From Sphingomonadales bacterium 32-65-25 (GTDB lineage: Bacteria; Pseudomonadota; Alphaproteobacteria; Sphingomonadales; Sphingomonadaceae), in the NCBI GenBank assembly GCA_002280855.1, contig NCEU01000002.1, forward strand, positions 1 through 64,000: a stretch of 64,000 bases of DNA, read 5' to 3'. Below, one piece after another: positions 31,101 to 41,150 of the stretch. Each line of letters starts with the position of its first letter. Position 1 is the first letter of the stretch. The position numbers and the translations under genes were made by a program. The notes below the pieces were generated by a model that saw only the letters and a list, made by a program, of their open reading frames with translations, searched no databases and was not told the DNA's origin.

Positions 31101-32840
31101 GTGAACCGCTGGCCACTTTTCTTGGCTACCTTGGCGGCTGGGCTGCTGCTTGGCTGGTGGACCACGCAAACGCCGACGCCGGTTGATGCCAATGCGCCGG
31201 CCGATCAGTTCAGCGCCGGCCGTGCCATGGCAGATGTGCGGGTGCTGGCACGTGAACCGCACCCCACCGGCACCCCGGCCAATCTGGCGGCCATTGCCGA
31301 AATGGAACGCCGGCTGGCCACTTTGGGCTTCACCACCCGCCGTGTCGTCACGCCGCTTGCCGAAAAGCCGGCGCAGCGGCTGGCGAAATGGGGCGGCAAC
31401 CCGGGTGCGCCGGCGATTAGCCTTGTTGCGGTGCGCGCCGGCAAGGACGCGGCTGCACCGGCCGTCGCGCTGCTGGCCCACCATGATTCGGTGTGGGCCT
31501 CGCCCGGAGCGGCCGACGATATCGCCGGTGTCGCCGCCGCGCTGGAAGTGGCGCGTGCCATTCCGCAGGCCACGCAGGCCCGCGATCTGGTGCTGCTGTT
31601 CACCGATGCCGAAGAACTGGGCCTGGTCGGCGCGCGGGCCATCTTTGCGCCGGGTGCGGCGGCCGATCCGATTGCGGCGCGCATCGGCGTGACGATCAAT
31701 CTGGAAGCGCGCGGCGGCGGCGGCCGGGCGATGATGTTCCAGACCGGGCCAAAGAACGGCGATCTTGTCCGCCGCCTCGCTGCCGTGGCGCCGGGCGCTT
31801 CGGCCAGCAGCCTTGCTGTCACCCTCTATGAAAGCCTGCCCAACGATACGGATTTCACGCCGGTGAAACTGCGCGGCCAGGCCGGATTGAATTTTGCCTT
31901 CATCGGCGATGCCTGGGGCTATCACAGCCCATTGATGACGCCAGACCGGCTTGATCAGGGCGCCCTGCAGCATCTGGGGGACAGCGCGCTGGCCATCACC
32001 CGTGATCTCGTCACCGCCCCCGAACTGCCCGCCCGCAGCGAAAACGCCGTGTTCGCCAGTGCGCCCTTTGTGGGCATCATCGCCTATTCCCCGGCCACCG
32101 GCTGGGGCCTGCTGGCGGGCATTGCCGGCCTGCTGGTGCTGGCAGCGGTCTGGCGGCGGGACGAATGGTCTCTGGGCGGCATGCTGATGGCGCTGGGCCA
32201 GGCCGTGCTGGCGCTGATCATTGCCGGGGTGCTGATGTTCGGCCTCAACCTGCTGTCGGGCAGCGTCGGCGCTGAATATTATGACCGGCTTGCCGCCCTG
32301 CCGCGGCTGGAAGTGGTTGCGGCGCTGGCGGCGCTGGCGGTGCTGTTGTTCCTGGCCGCCGCGCCGGCCGGCAGCCTGTGGGATCGCTGGCTGGCCTGGG
32401 CTGCGCTGTGCTTTGCTGGCGCGCTGGTTGCGCAGATCGTGCTGCCCGGTGCTGGGCCCGTGCTGGCCTGGCCGGCGCTGCTGGCGGCCATCGCTGCGGT
32501 GCTTGGCGCTCGGCCCGGCGCGACGGGCATGGCCCAAGTGGCCCCGGCGGCATTGCTGGCCATTCCCGGCTTGGCGCTGGGGGCGGAATTGTTCCACTTT
32601 GCCTTCCTCGGCATCGGCGCGCCCATGCCCTATGCCACCGTGCCGCTGCTGATCCCGGTGCTGGCGCTGCTGGCGCCGATGCTGCCTGATGGCCCGGGCA
32701 GCCTTGGCAACCGCCGGCCGGCGCTGCTGGCGGGCGGCATTGCGGTGCTGCTGGCAGCGTGCCTTGCCCTGTGGGTCAATCTTGACGAACGCGCGCCCTC
32801 GGTTCCGCCTTATGCCGGTACCGAGAAGAGCCAGGGCTGA
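31101..32840 (+). CDS. M28 family zinc peptidase with C-terminal membrane domain
   Basis: A 579-aa protein with an N-terminal signal anchor and an M28 aminopeptidase domain. Likely Zn ligands are His128 with Asp130 (AHHDS), Asp139/140 and Glu171/172 (TDAEELGL), plus a later YHS His. The C-terminal half has six or more hydrophobic helices, as in the ER peptidase FXNA. GTG 31101 comes 3 bases after the kinase stop, so the two form an operon. Confidence 0.86.
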   Translation: MNRWPLFLATLAAGLLLGWWTTQTPTPVDANAPADQFSAGRAMADVRVLAREPHPTGTPANLAAIAEMERRLATLGFTTRRVVTPLAEKPAQRLAKWGGNPGAPAISLVAVRAGKDAAAPAVALLAHHDSVWASPGAADDIAGVAAALEVARAIPQATQARDLVLLFTDAEELGLVGARAIFAPGAAADPIAARIGVTINLEARGGGGRAMMFQTGPKNGDLVRRLAAVAPGASASSLAVTLYESLPNDTDFTPVKLRGQAGLNFAFIGDAWGYHSPLMTPDRLDQGALQHLGDSALAITRDLVTAPELPARSENAVFASAPFVGIIAYSPATGWGLLAGIAGLLVLAAVWRRDEWSLGGMLMALGQAVLALIIAGVLMFGLNLLSGSVGAEYYDRLAALPRLEVVAALAALAVLLFLAAAPAGSLWDRWLAWAALCFAGALVAQIVLPGAGPVLAWPALLAAIAAVLGARPGATGMAQVAPAALLAIPGLALGAELFHFAFLGIGAPMPYATVPLLIPVLALLAPMLPDGPGSLGNRRPALLAGGIAVLLAACLALWVNLDERAPSVPPYAGTEKSQG

Positions 32841-32844
32841 ATCG

Positions 32845-33408
32845 CTGACGCGCCGTGTCGTCCTCGGCATGTTCGTGTCGCTGGATGGCTTTGTCAGCAG
32901 CGGCACCGGCAACCAGGACTGGATCTTTCGCAGCGGGGATGATGCCACCGATGCCTGGGTCATCGCGCAACTGGATCAGGCCGGCCTGATCGCCATGGGC
33001 AGCCGGTCTTTTGGCGACATGGCGCAGTACTGGCCCACCGCTGAATCGCCGTTTGCCGCCGTGATGAATGCCACGCCCAAGCTGGTGTTCAGCCGCAACC
33101 GCCCGCCTGCGCCGGATTCCGACGGATCGTGGGCCGCCCCCTTCATCGCCAGCGGCGATCTGGTCGACGCGGTGGCGCACTGGAAGGCGCAGCCAGGCGG
33201 TGACATCAGGGTGCTGGGCGGCGCGCTTTTCGCGCAGGCGCTGGCTGCAGCCAAGCTGGTTGATGAATTTCAGCTGATGGTCTGCCCGGTGGCGCTTGGG
33301 TCCGGTGTGGCGCTGTTCGCCGGATTGCCCCAGCCGCTCGACCTGCAGCTGGTGAGCGAGCAGAGCTTCAGCGGCGGCGCGATGGCGCTGGTTTACCGCC
33401 CGGCCTAG
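32845..33408 (+). CDS. Dihydrofolate-reductase-like (RibD C-terminal domain) protein
   Basis: A roughly 187-aa protein of the RibD-C/DHFR-like reductase family: VVLGMFVSLDGFVSS, IAMGSRSFGDMAQYWP, LVFSRN and the dinucleotide-binding IRVLGGALFAQAL. The first ATG (32869) would remove the beta-1 strand RRVVLG, so I place the start at CTG 32845, just behind the M28 stop; this is uncertain. The substrate is unknown. The TAG stop lies inside the left end of an inverted-repeat element. Confidence 0.75.
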   Translation: MTRRVVLGMFVSLDGFVSSGTGNQDWIFRSGDDATDAWVIAQLDQAGLIAMGSRSFGDMAQYWPTAESPFAAVMNATPKLVFSRNRPPAPDSDGSWAAPFIASGDLVDAVAHWKAQPGGDIRVLGGALFAQALAAAKLVDEFQLMVCPVALGSGVALFAGLPQPLDLQLVSEQSFSGGAMALVYRPA

Positions 33409-33598
33409 AGCGGCTTTCAACCAACCTGAATCGCCGTCATCGTGCCAAGGCGCGACCCCTTGCGGGGCGGGCCGATATTGCTCCGGTGCTGCGTCGCTCG
33501 TCGGTTACGATGCCTTGGCATCGTGCCCTCCTCGCTTCTTGCACCAAAGCAATACCGACTCCGTGCCGGCGATCCAGATTGATCGAAAGCCGCTCTAG
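33405..33598. repeat. 194-bp inverted-repeat element (MITE/RIME-like)
   Basis: The ends CTAGAGCGGCTTTC... at 33405 and ...GAAAGCCGCTCTAG at 33598 are inverted copies of about 32 bp matching at roughly 27 positions. The interior has no gene but holds a second smaller symmetry (GTGCCAAGG near 33440, CCTTGGCATCG near 33510). The terminal TAGs serve as stop codons for both flanking convergent genes. The layout is that of a non-autonomous intergenic element such as rhizobial RIME or Caulobacter intergenic repeats. Confidence 0.75.
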
Positions 33599-33969
33599 AG
33601 AAACACGCAGACCGTCTGCCCATCGGGCGGTGGACAGCGCCGGGAAATGCGGAAGGCGATTGCATAATGCACGGTGCCCGGCACTTTCTTGCCAGCTTCA
33701 TCGCGGGCCGGCAGGAACTTCCAATTGGCCCTGGCCAGCGCGCAGGCATCGGCGGCAAGATTGGACGGCTGATCGGCGCCCTTGGTCACCGTGCAACCGG
33801 TGATGACGCCCTTGGCGTCGATGGCCAGATCAAAGGCGATATCGCCTTCCACCCCGGCGTTGCGGGCGGCTTCGGGATAGGCGTCCTGATCCAGAATCAG
33901 CTTCTTCGGCTGTGGCGGTGTGGCGGCGATCACGGCCTGTGCCAGCATCAGTAACGCCATCAGTTTCAT
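33595..33969 (-). CDS. Secreted TonB C-terminal-domain protein
   Basis: A 124-aa protein with a short signal peptide (AQAVIAA) followed by a TonB_C domain: YPEAARNAGVEGDIAFDLAI, then a Cys pair and WKFLPARDEAGKKVPGTV. It lacks the transmembrane anchor and proline-rich spanner of a true TonB, so it is probably a free periplasmic TonB-like protein. The start overlaps the CorC-type stop (ATGA). The stop lies within the inverted-repeat element. Confidence 0.82.
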   Translation of the reverse strand: MKLMALLMLAQAVIAATPPQPKKLILDQDAYPEAARNAGVEGDIAFDLAIDAKGVITGCTVTKGADQPSNLAADACALARANWKFLPARDEAGKKVPGTVHYAIAFRISRRCPPPDGQTVCVFL

Positions 33970-35294
33970 GCCGCCCCTCCGTTACTCCCCCGGCTGGCCA
34001 GCAGCTTGTCGATCTTGCGGCCATCCATGTCGATGATCTCGAACTGCCACGGCCCCACCCGGAACTTCTCGCCGGTTTGCGGCAGGTGGCGCAATTGTTC
34101 CAGCGCCAGGCCGGCCACCGTTTCATAATCGCGGTCTTCGGGCAGTGGCACGCCCAGCCGGTGGGCGAGTTCATCCACCGGCAGCGCGCCTGATATCAGC
34201 CAGCTGCCGTCATCACGCTCCACGGCGGGCGGATCATCATGATCATCAACATCGCTGCGGAAGGCACCGGCAATGGCCGACAGCACGTCAGACGGCGTCA
34301 CGATGCCTTCGAAATGGCCATATTCATCATGCACCAGCGCCATCGGGATGTCGGCATCGCGCAGCGCATTGAGCGCTTCGACGGCATCCACCACATCGGG
34401 CAGCACCGGTGCCTGCCGCGCCAGCGCCGCCAGATCAAGCGGCTTGCCTTCGATCAGCGCCTGCACCACGTCGCGCGCCTGCAGCACGCCGATGATGTCG
34501 TCCACGCCGCCGCGCGCCACCAGGATGCGGCTGTGCGGGGTGGCGGCGAGTCGCGCGCGCACCACGGCCTCGTCAGCGTCGGCGTCGATCCACTCGACTT
34601 CGCCGCGCGGGGTCATCACGCCGCGCACCCGCCGATCGGCCAGGCGCATGATGCCGGAAATCATGTCGCTTTCCTCGGCGTCGATCACGCCGGCGGTGGT
34701 GGCTTCGGCCACGACGGAACGCAGTTCCTCTTCTGTCACCGTCTGGTCGCCCTCGCGGCTCTGGCCCAACAGACGGAACACCAACTTGCTCGACCGGTCG
34801 AGGACCCAGACAAACGGCGTGGTGAGCCGCGCGAATTGCAGCATGATCGGCGCCACCAGCACGGCAATGGCTTCGGGCGAACGCAGCGCGAACTGCTTGG
34901 GCACCAGTTCACCAACAATCAGTGAAAGATAGGTGGCGATCGCGATCACCACGGCAAAGCCGGTTTCTTCGGCCAGATGCGCCGGCAGGCCGAACCATAG
35001 CACCAGCCGTTCGCCGACCGGCCCGGCCATGGTTGCGCCGGAATAGGCGCCATTGATGATGCCGACCAGCGTGATGCCGATCTGCACGCCCGACAGGAAG
35101 CGGCCCGAATCCTCGGCCAGCGTCAACGCGATTTTCGCGCCGGATGAGCCGCGTTCGGCCAACCCACGCAGCCGCGGCCGCCGGGCCGAGACGATGGCCA
35201 GTTCCGACATGGCGAAAAAGCCGTTGAGCAGGATCAGGCCGGCGATGATCGCGGCGTCCAGCCAGGGAAAGGGGGCCATTGGCTCCGGGCACAT
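33966..35294 (-). CDS. HlyC/CorC (CNNM) family transporter-associated protein
   Basis: A 442-aa membrane protein: a DUF21/CNNM domain with about four helices (LILLNGFFAMSELAIVSA), a paired CBS domain with VRGVMTPRGEV, and a C-terminal CorC_HlyC domain. Relatives act in Mg/Co efflux or membrane integrity. The start is ambiguous between ATG 35294 and ATG 35279 (MAPFPWLD), neither with a strong ribosome-binding site. Its stop overlaps the downstream TonB-C gene. Confidence 0.9.
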   Translation of the reverse strand: MCPEPMAPFPWLDAAIIAGLILLNGFFAMSELAIVSARRPRLRGLAERGSSGAKIALTLAEDSGRFLSGVQIGITLVGIINGAYSGATMAGPVGERLVLWFGLPAHLAEETGFAVVIAIATYLSLIVGELVPKQFALRSPEAIAVLVAPIMLQFARLTTPFVWVLDRSSKLVFRLLGQSREGDQTVTEEELRSVVAEATTAGVIDAEESDMISGIMRLADRRVRGVMTPRGEVEWIDADADEAVVRARLAATPHSRILVARGGVDDIIGVLQARDVVQALIEGKPLDLAALARQAPVLPDVVDAVEALNALRDADIPMALVHDEYGHFEGIVTPSDVLSAIAGAFRSDVDDHDDPPAVERDDGSWLISGALPVDELAHRLGVPLPEDRDYETVAGLALEQLRHLPQTGEKFRVGPWQFEIIDMDGRKIDKLLASRGSNGGAA

Positions 35295-35408
35295 TACGCG
35301 GGGCCAGGGTGCCCGCTCAGGGCCTTCATACGGGAAGCAGGGCGGCGCTGCAAAGCCCGTTCATGATGGAGCCAGACGCGTTTTGGGGCGTAGTGGCTGC
35401 AAGGGAGA

Positions 35409-36095
35409 ATGACGTTGAAGAATGTATTCATGATTACCGCGCTATCCGGTGCCTTGGCGCTTGGTGGCTGCGTTACGGATCCCGAAACCGGCGACAGGCG
35501 TATCTCGCGGCCGGCCGGCACGGCAGCGGCTGGCGCGGGTGCGGGCGCCTTGCTCGGCGCGCTGCTCGGCGGGCGCAATAATCGCGCTGAAGTGCTGATC
35601 GGGGCCGGCGTGGGTGCCATCGCCGGCGGCGCCGTGGGCAGTTACATGGACCGCCAAGCGCGCGAACTGAAGCAGCGCACGGCCGGCAGCGGCATCGAAG
35701 TGGAACAGCGCGGCGACGAAATCGCCATCAAGCTGCCTTCGGGCATCGCGTTCGACACCAACGAGTCCAGCGTGCGGCCCGACATGCGCCCGGCGCTCGA
35801 TCAGGTCGCGAAGACGCTGGCCAGCTATCAATCGACCTTCATCGATGTGACCGGCCACACCGATTCAACCGGCGGCGACGCGATCAATCAGCCGCTTTCG
35901 GATCGCCGCGCCAGCGCCGTGGCTGATTATCTGCAATATCAGGGCGTACAGCGTGCGCGCATGGCAACGCGCGGATATGGCGCGCAAATGCCGGTGGCGA
36001 CCAACGACACCGACGCTGGCCGCGCGCAGAACCGCCGGGTGGAGATCCGCCTGTCCCCGGTGACGCAATCGGACGTGGCGCGCCCCAATTCCTGA
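35409..36095 (+). CDS. OmpA-family outer-membrane lipoprotein (YiaD-like)
   Basis: A 228-aa lipoprotein with lipobox LGGC at 18-21. A glycine-rich zipper (GAGAGALLGALLGG and GAGVGAIAGGAVGS) precedes the OmpA peptidoglycan-binding domain, whose IDVTGHTDSTG and QPLSDRRASAVADYL motifs contain the Asp/Arg that grip diaminopimelate. It likely tethers the outer membrane to the cell wall. It is convergent with pheT, 3 bases apart. Confidence 0.92.
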   Translation: MTLKNVFMITALSGALALGGCVTDPETGDRRISRPAGTAAAGAGAGALLGALLGGRNNRAEVLIGAGVGAIAGGAVGSYMDRQARELKQRTAGSGIEVEQRGDEIAIKLPSGIAFDTNESSVRPDMRPALDQVAKTLASYQSTFIDVTGHTDSTGGDAINQPLSDRRASAVADYLQYQGVQRARMATRGYGAQMPVATNDTDAGRAQNRRVEIRLSPVTQSDVARPNS

Positions 36096-36098
36096 AGC

Positions 36099-38462
36099 CT
36101 AGCTCCTGAGTGTCGCGCCCAGCTTTGCCGCTGCTGCCACCACCTTGGCCGACACCGCTTCGATGTCGGCTTCGGTCAGGGTAGCGGTTGCGGGTTGCAG
36201 CGTGACTTCCACCGCAAGGCTCAGCTTGCCCGGTTCGATGCCGGGGCCGCTGTAGCGATCGAACAGGCTGACGCCGGCGATCAGCGCCTTGTCGGCCCCC
36301 GCCACCGCGCGCAGCAGGCTGTCGGCGGGCAGGGCTTCATCCACCACGAAGGCGAAATCGCGGCTCAGCGGCAAGAGCGGGTTGGGTGCCCAGGCCTCGC
36401 GCTTGCGGCTGCGCGGCGGCAGCGCGTCGAGATAGAGTTCGACGGCGGCCACCGGCCCCTTCACGTCGAACTGCGCCGAGGTGCGGGGGTGGATGATGCC
36501 GAAATCGGCAAGCACATTCTTGCCCAGCACCAGCCGGCCGGCCCGGCCAGGGTGCCACCAGCCGTCCGCCGGAGCGACGACCTGGAGGCGCTGCACGGGG
36601 GCGCCGAGCGCGGCAAGTGCAGCGAGGGCTTCAGCCTTGGCGTCATAGGCGTCGGGCTTGGTCGCCGGGCCGGAACGCCAGTCACGGCTGCGTGCCTCCC
36701 CTGCCAGCAGGATGGCGGCGGTGGGGCGTTCGGCATCGGCGAGGTAACGCTGGCCGAGTTCGAACAGGCGCACGGATGAAGTGCCGCGATCCATGTTCCG
36801 GGCGGCGGCAGACAGGAGCCCGGGCAGCAGGCTGGGGCGCATGGCGGCCATGTCAGCGGAGATCGGGTTGGCGAGGTTGAACGCGGCACCACCGAAGGCA
36901 TCGGCCTGGGCGGGCGGCAGGAAGCTCCAGGTGATGGCTTCGTCATGGCCGCGGCTGGCCAGCACGCGGCGCAGGCGGCGCTGGGTGCGCTGCAGCGGAG
37001 TGGCGGTCGGTGCGGCAACGCCTTCAGCGCGCGGCAGCGGCGTGGCCGGCACCTTGTCGAGGCCGTGGATGCGCACGACTTCTTCGACCAGATCAGCCTC
37101 CCCATCGACATCGCGGCGCCATGACGGGACGGAGACCTGCCACGGGTTTCCCTTGGTGACGCAGAAGCCGAGGCGGGTGAGGATATCGGCCTGCTCGTCT
37201 TCAGCCACATCCAGCCCGGCAAGGCCGAGCACACGTGACGGTCGATAGGCGATGCTGCGGCTTGTGTCGGGAATCTGGCCGGCGACAACCATCTCGGACG
37301 CTTCGCCGCCGCACAGTTCGAGCACCATCTTGGTGGCCAGTTCCAAGCCAGGCACGACGAACAGCGGATCAACGCCGCGCTCGAAGCGGGCGCGGGCATC
37401 GCTGTTGATGCCGAGCGCGCGGCCGGCGGTGCCGATGCGTTCCGGCGTGAAATACGCCGCTTCGATTAGGACTTCGGTGGTCGACTCCGAACAGCCGCTA
37501 TGCTCGCCGCCCATGATGCCGCCGATGTCGTGCACTTCGGAATCGTCGGCGATGACGGTCATGCTCTCGTCGAGCGCATAGGTCTTGCCGTTCAGCGCCA
37601 GCACGCTTTCGCCAGCGCGGGCACGGCGGGCGGTGAGGCCGCCCTGCAGCTTGGCCACATCATAGACGTGCAGCGGCCGGCCGCTGTCGATGCTCAGGAA
37701 ATTGGTGATGTCCACCAGCGCCGAAATCGGCCGCAGGCCCACGGCGCGCAGGCGGCGTTGCAGCCAGTCCGGCGACGGCCCGTTCGTCACGCCGCGTACG
37801 ATGCGGCCGGCGAAGGCCGGGCAGCCCTCGGCATCCTCGATGGTGATCGGGCGCGGCATCGGGAAGCTGCCGGCCACCGGCGCGATGCTGCGCGCCTTCA
37901 ACGTGCCGACGCCCGCCGCGGCCAGATCGCGCGCGATGCCAAGAATCCCCAGGCATTCCTGCCGGTTCGGCGTGATGGCGATATCGAACACCGGATCGTT
38001 GAGGCCCGCCCAATCGACATAGCGCGCGCCCACCGGCGCATCGTCGGGCAGGGCGATGATGCCGTCATGCTCTTCCGACAGCTCCAGCTCACGCATGGAA
38101 CACATCATGCCCTTCGATTCGACGCCGCGGATCGCCGCCACCTTCAGTGTGATGCCGCTGCCGGGCACATAGGTGCCGGGCGCGCCGAACACGCCCTTCA
38201 TGCCGGCGCGCGCATTCGGCGCGCCGCACACCACCTGCATGGGTTCACCGCTGCCGGTATCGACGCTCAGCACCTGCAATTTGTCGGCCTGCGGGTGGCG
38301 CTCGGCAGTGAGCACATGGGCGATGGTGAAGGCACCCAGCGCTTCCGCCGGGTTCTCGATGCCTTCCACTTCCAGGCCACAGCCGGTCAGCGCCGCGGCG
38401 ATCTCATCGACGCTGGCACTGGTATCGAGATGGTCCTTGAGCCAGGACAGGGAGAACTTCAC
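36099..38462 (-). CDS. pheT: Phenylalanine-tRNA ligase beta subunit
   Basis: The 787-aa beta chain of the alpha2-beta2 PheRS. An N-terminal tRNA-binding (EMAP-like) domain is followed by B3/B4 editing and B5 domains and a C-terminal ferredoxin-fold anticodon-binding domain ([15 protein letters not shown] onward). The length is normal. The start overlaps the pheS stop by 4 nt (ATGA), consistent with stoichiometric synthesis. Confidence 0.97.
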   Translation of the reverse strand: MKFSLSWLKDHLDTSASVDEIAAALTGCGLEVEGIENPAEALGAFTIAHVLTAERHPQADKLQVLSVDTGSGEPMQVVCGAPNARAGMKGVFGAPGTYVPGSGITLKVAAIRGVESKGMMCSMRELELSEEHDGIIALPDDAPVGARYVDWAGLNDPVFDIAITPNRQECLGILGIARDLAAAGVGTLKARSIAPVAGSFPMPRPITIEDAEGCPAFAGRIVRGVTNGPSPDWLQRRLRAVGLRPISALVDITNFLSIDSGRPLHVYDVAKLQGGLTARRARAGESVLALNGKTYALDESMTVIADDSEVHDIGGIMGGEHSGCSESTTEVLIEAAYFTPERIGTAGRALGINSDARARFERGVDPLFVVPGLELATKMVLELCGGEASEMVVAGQIPDTSRSIAYRPSRVLGLAGLDVAEDEQADILTRLGFCVTKGNPWQVSVPSWRRDVDGEADLVEEVVRIHGLDKVPATPLPRAEGVAAPTATPLQRTQRRLRRVLASRGHDEAITWSFLPPAQADAFGGAAFNLANPISADMAAMRPSLLPGLLSAAARNMDRGTSSVRLFELGQRYLADAERPTAAILLAGEARSRDWRSGPATKPDAYDAKAEALAALAALGAPVQRLQVVAPADGWWHPGRAGRLVLGKNVLADFGIIHPRTSAQFDVKGPVAAVELYLDALPPRSRKREAWAPNPLLPLSRDFAFVVDEALPADSLLRAVAGADKALIAGVSLFDRYSGPGIEPGKLSLAVEVTLQPATATLTEADIEAVSAKVVAAAAKLGATLRS

Positions 38463-39526
38463 GAGACGGCTCCAGCAGAAATGGAGGGCAGGTCAAAGGC
38501 CGAGAAGCCATTGTGCTTCAGCCACTTGATGTCGCCATCGAAAAAGGCGCGCAGATCGGTCAGGCCATATTTCAGCATGGCGAGGCGATCGACCCCGGTG
38601 CCGAAGGCAAAGCCCTGCCACTCATTGGGATCGAGCCCGCACGCTTCGATCACGCGGGGATGCACCATGCCGCTGCCCAGCACTTCCAGCCATTTATCGA
38701 CCTGGCCAGCGCCAGCGGGCTTGCCGGTCTTGCTGTTGTAGCCAACGTCCACTTCCACCGAAGGCTCGGTGAACGGGAAGTAGGACGGACGGAAACGCAG
38801 CACGACGTCGTCCACCTCGAAGAACGCCTTGATGAAGGTTTCCAACGTCCAGCGCAGGTGCGCGAGCGTGATGCCCTTGTCGATCACCAGGCCTTCGATC
38901 TGGTGGAACATCGGCGTGTGGGTGGCGTCGGAATCGCTGCGATAGACGCGGCCGGGCGCGATAATGCGGATCGGCGGCTTCTGCGCCATCATCGTGCGGA
39001 TCTGCACCGGCGAAGTGTGCGTGCGCAGCACCATGGTCGGCTGCCCGTCGATGTAGAATGTATCGTGCATCGCCCGCGCCGGGTGGCTTTCCGGGATGTT
39101 GAGCGCGCTGAAATTGTGCCAGTCGTCTTCGATCTCCGGCCCATCGGCGACGGCGAAGCCCAGATCGGCGAAGATTTCGGCGAGTTCGTCCATCACCTGG
39201 CTCACCGGGTGGATGCTGCCGGTGGTGGGCAGGGCGACGGGCAGGGTCATGTCCTGCTGCTCGGCGGCCAGCTTGGCGTTCAGCGCGGCCTCATCCAGCG
39301 CCGCCTTCTTCGCGGCCAGAGCGGCGGTAACGGTTTCGCGCAGGCCGTTGAAGGCCGGGCCGTTCACGGCGCGCTCGTCGGGGCTCATGCCGCCCAGCGT
39401 CTTCAACAGGGCGGTGATGCTGCCCTGCTTGCCCATGGCGGCCACCCGCACGGCTTCCAGCGCCTCGGGCGTGGCGGCGGCTTCAATGGCTGCGAGGGTT
39501 TCGGTGTGCAGTTGATCGATGCTCAT
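38459..39526 (-). CDS. pheS: Phenylalanine-tRNA ligase alpha subunit
   Basis: The 355-aa catalytic subunit. Class II motifs are visible: [19 protein letters not shown], the motif 2 region with [10 protein letters not shown] and [12 protein letters not shown], and motif 3 [13 protein letters not shown]. An N-terminal coiled-coil arm binds tRNA. The gene is followed by pheT with a 4-nt overlap. A PEP-CTERM gene with its own terminator separates it from rplT. Confidence 0.97.
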   Translation of the reverse strand: MSIDQLHTETLAAIEAAATPEALEAVRVAAMGKQGSITALLKTLGGMSPDERAVNGPAFNGLRETVTAALAAKKAALDEAALNAKLAAEQQDMTLPVALPTTGSIHPVSQVMDELAEIFADLGFAVADGPEIEDDWHNFSALNIPESHPARAMHDTFYIDGQPTMVLRTHTSPVQIRTMMAQKPPIRIIAPGRVYRSDSDATHTPMFHQIEGLVIDKGITLAHLRWTLETFIKAFFEVDDVVLRFRPSYFPFTEPSVEVDVGYNSKTGKPAGAGQVDKWLEVLGSGMVHPRVIEACGLDPNEWQGFAFGTGVDRLAMLKYGLTDLRAFFDGDIKWLKHNGFSAFDLPSISAGAVS

Positions 39527-39584
39527 GGGCAGCAGCGGTTAAGCCAGCCCCCTGTTCGACGCAAGACTTGCGCGCCGCACAAAG

Positions 39585-39616
39585 AAAAACGCCGGGCGCT
39601 TTGGGCACCCGGCGTT
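39585..39616 (-). terminator. Terminator of the PEP-CTERM gene at 39634
   Basis: On the minus strand AACGCCGGG and CCCGGCGTT form a stem followed by TTTCTTT. It isolates the PEP-CTERM gene from pheS. Confidence 0.85.
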
Positions 39617-39633
39617 TCGCGATTGCAGAAGCT

Positions 39634-40263
39634 TCAGGCAGAAACGGCAGTGCGGCGGCGGCGGGCCACGGCGCCAGTGAGGCCGAAGCCGGCGAGCAGC
39701 AGTGCCCAGCTGGCCGGTTCCGGAATGGCACCGGCGCCGACGGTGTAGGTGATGCTGCCGTTGAAGTCGCGCGGCGAGAAATCACTGCCGAAGGCGGGGC
39801 CGCGGCCAAAGCCCGACCGGATCGACAGATTGGTATCAGACGCCACCACGGCGCCGACAGCAACACCATTTGTGTAGTTCACCGGCGATCCCGCCAGCGC
39901 ATTGAAATAGATGCCAGTGGTCGAACCGGCAGCCATGGCGAAATCGGCGAAATCGAAGAACGTCTGCGTACCAACACCGCCGCCGACAAGGCCACTAGCC
40001 GTGGTGATCAGGGTCCAGCCCGTCGAGCCCAGGTTGCCGACAACTGTGCCGGCCCGGGTGTAAACTTCGATCGAGTGGGTGCCGGATGCAAGGCTGATCG
40101 CGCCGCCGGTGACGGTGAGGGCCTGGCCGCCGGCGACCAGATCGAACATGATCCCGGCCTGGCCGTTGCCGGCGAGCAGCGGCGTCGAAAGCGTGACGGC
40201 GGCGGCCGGTGCGGCAAAAGTGGCGACAAGGGCGGCAAGTGGCAGCAGGCGCGTGGTGATCAT
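39634..40263 (-). CDS. PEPxxWA-CTERM sorting-domain protein
   Basis: A 209-aa secreted protein. The signal peptide ends ...FAAPAAA, and the C-terminus has PEPASWA, a hydrophobic helix and an RRRR tail, the signal cut by exosortase. The body is beta-rich and Ser/Thr/Gly-rich, typical of surface or matrix proteins in exopolysaccharide-associated sorting. ATG 40263 follows GGGGAA. No exosortase is in the window. The gene is flanked by terminators on both sides between rplT and pheS. Confidence 0.9.
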   Translation of the reverse strand: MITTRLLPLAALVATFAAPAAAVTLSTPLLAGNGQAGIMFDLVAGGQALTVTGGAISLASGTHSIEVYTRAGTVVGNLGSTGWTLITTASGLVGGGVGTQTFFDFADFAMAAGSTTGIYFNALAGSPVNYTNGVAVGAVVASDTNLSIRSGFGRGPAFGSDFSPRDFNGSITYTVGAGAIPEPASWALLLAGFGLTGAVARRRRTAVSA

Positions 40264-40364
40264 CAGTAAATTCCCCAAATTGGCAGCGGCCCACCCCAAT
40301 AGTTTGGCCGTTCGGGGGTTAAGTTAACTGATTAACGTTAACAAACGGTTGAATCGAAAACGAA

Positions 40365-40397
40365 AAAGGGCGCCCCGACCGATGCCGGAGCGCCCCT
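40365..40397 (-). terminator. Terminator of the rpmI-rplT operon
   Basis: On the minus strand GGGGCGCTCCGG pairs with TCGGGGCGCCC around a short loop, followed by TTTTTCG. It lies about 30 bases behind rplT. Confidence 0.8.
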
Positions 40398-40425
40398 TCC
40401 ATTTCGGCGCTATCGCAGGCGCGGG

Positions 40426-40791
40426 TTACGCGGCCTTGGCTTCCAGCGCCGCCTTCACCTGACCGATGATGGCGGTAAAGCTTTCCGGCTGGTTCATGGC
40501 CAGATCGGCCATCACCTTGCGATCGATCTGCAGGCCAACGATCTTCACGCCGTTCATGAACTGCGAATAGGTCAGGCCTTCTTCACGCACGGCGGCGTTG
40601 ATGCGCTGGATCCACAGGGCGCGGAAGTTGCGCTTGTTTACCTTGCGATCGCGATAGGCATACTGGCCAGCCTTTTCCACCGCTTGCCGCGCGATGCGGA
40701 TGGTGTTCTTGCGGCGGCCATAAAAGCCCTTGGCGGCGTCGAGAATGCGCTTGTGCTTGGCGCGGGTGGTTACACCACGTTTGATACGCAT
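40426..40791 (-). CDS. rplT: 50S ribosomal protein L20
   Basis: A 121-aa basic protein with the L20 N-terminal RNA-binding arm ([24 protein letters not shown]) and the C-terminal globular part that binds 23S rRNA and, in other bacteria, its own mRNA. It follows rpmI by 12 bases. The usual infC gene is not just upstream here. Confidence 0.97.
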   Translation of the reverse strand: MRIKRGVTTRAKHKRILDAAKGFYGRRKNTIRIARQAVEKAGQYAYRDRKVNKRNFRALWIQRINAAVREEGLTYSQFMNGVKIVGLQIDRKVMADLAMNQPESFTAIIGQVKAALEAKAA

Positions 40792-40803
40792 CGGTGTCCT
40801 CCC

Positions 40804-41007
40804 TTACTTCAGACCGTACGGCGCCCAGGCATGCACCCGGGCGGTATCGGACTTGGCGAGCACATCGGTGCCGCGATTCTGACGGATATATTTGGCGTTG
40901 TGGCTGATCAGGCGGTGGCGCTTGCCGGCCACGCCATGCTTCACCTTGCCGGTGGCGGTGATCTTGAAGCGCTTCTTGACCCCGCTCTTGGTCTTCATCT
41001 TGGGCAT
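40804..41007 (-). CDS. rpmI: 50S ribosomal protein L35
   Basis: A 67-aa protein with the L35 start [15 protein letters not shown] and the [17 protein letters not shown] core. AAGGAGACC precedes ATG 41007. It is first in the rpmI-rplT operon; infC, often first in this operon, is absent from this location. Confidence 0.97.
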   Translation of the reverse strand: MPKMKTKSGVKKRFKITATGKVKHGVAGKRHRLISHNAKYIRQNRGTDVLAKSDTARVHAWAPYGLK

Positions 41008-41150
41008 TTCGGTCTCCTTATAAAGACGCATCAAAAACGGCCATGGCAGCCCTTCAGCCAGGCCGTTCGGTTCATGCGGAGGGCGCGCCATAGCTTGTTG
41101 GCCTGAGGCGCGCAACCCTGCGGGCGGAATCTGCTTGCCGACTCGGATTT

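Noticed and set aside
30750..32963. 737-aa frame antisense to the kinase and M28 peptidase
   Set aside because: Spans two genuine genes and an intergenic junction, with low-complexity Gln/Arg/His composition.
40264..40330. Sigma-54 site upstream of the PEP-CTERM gene at 39634
   Set aside because: A GG and a GC at roughly the right distance exist, but TGGCACG and TTGC are not present.
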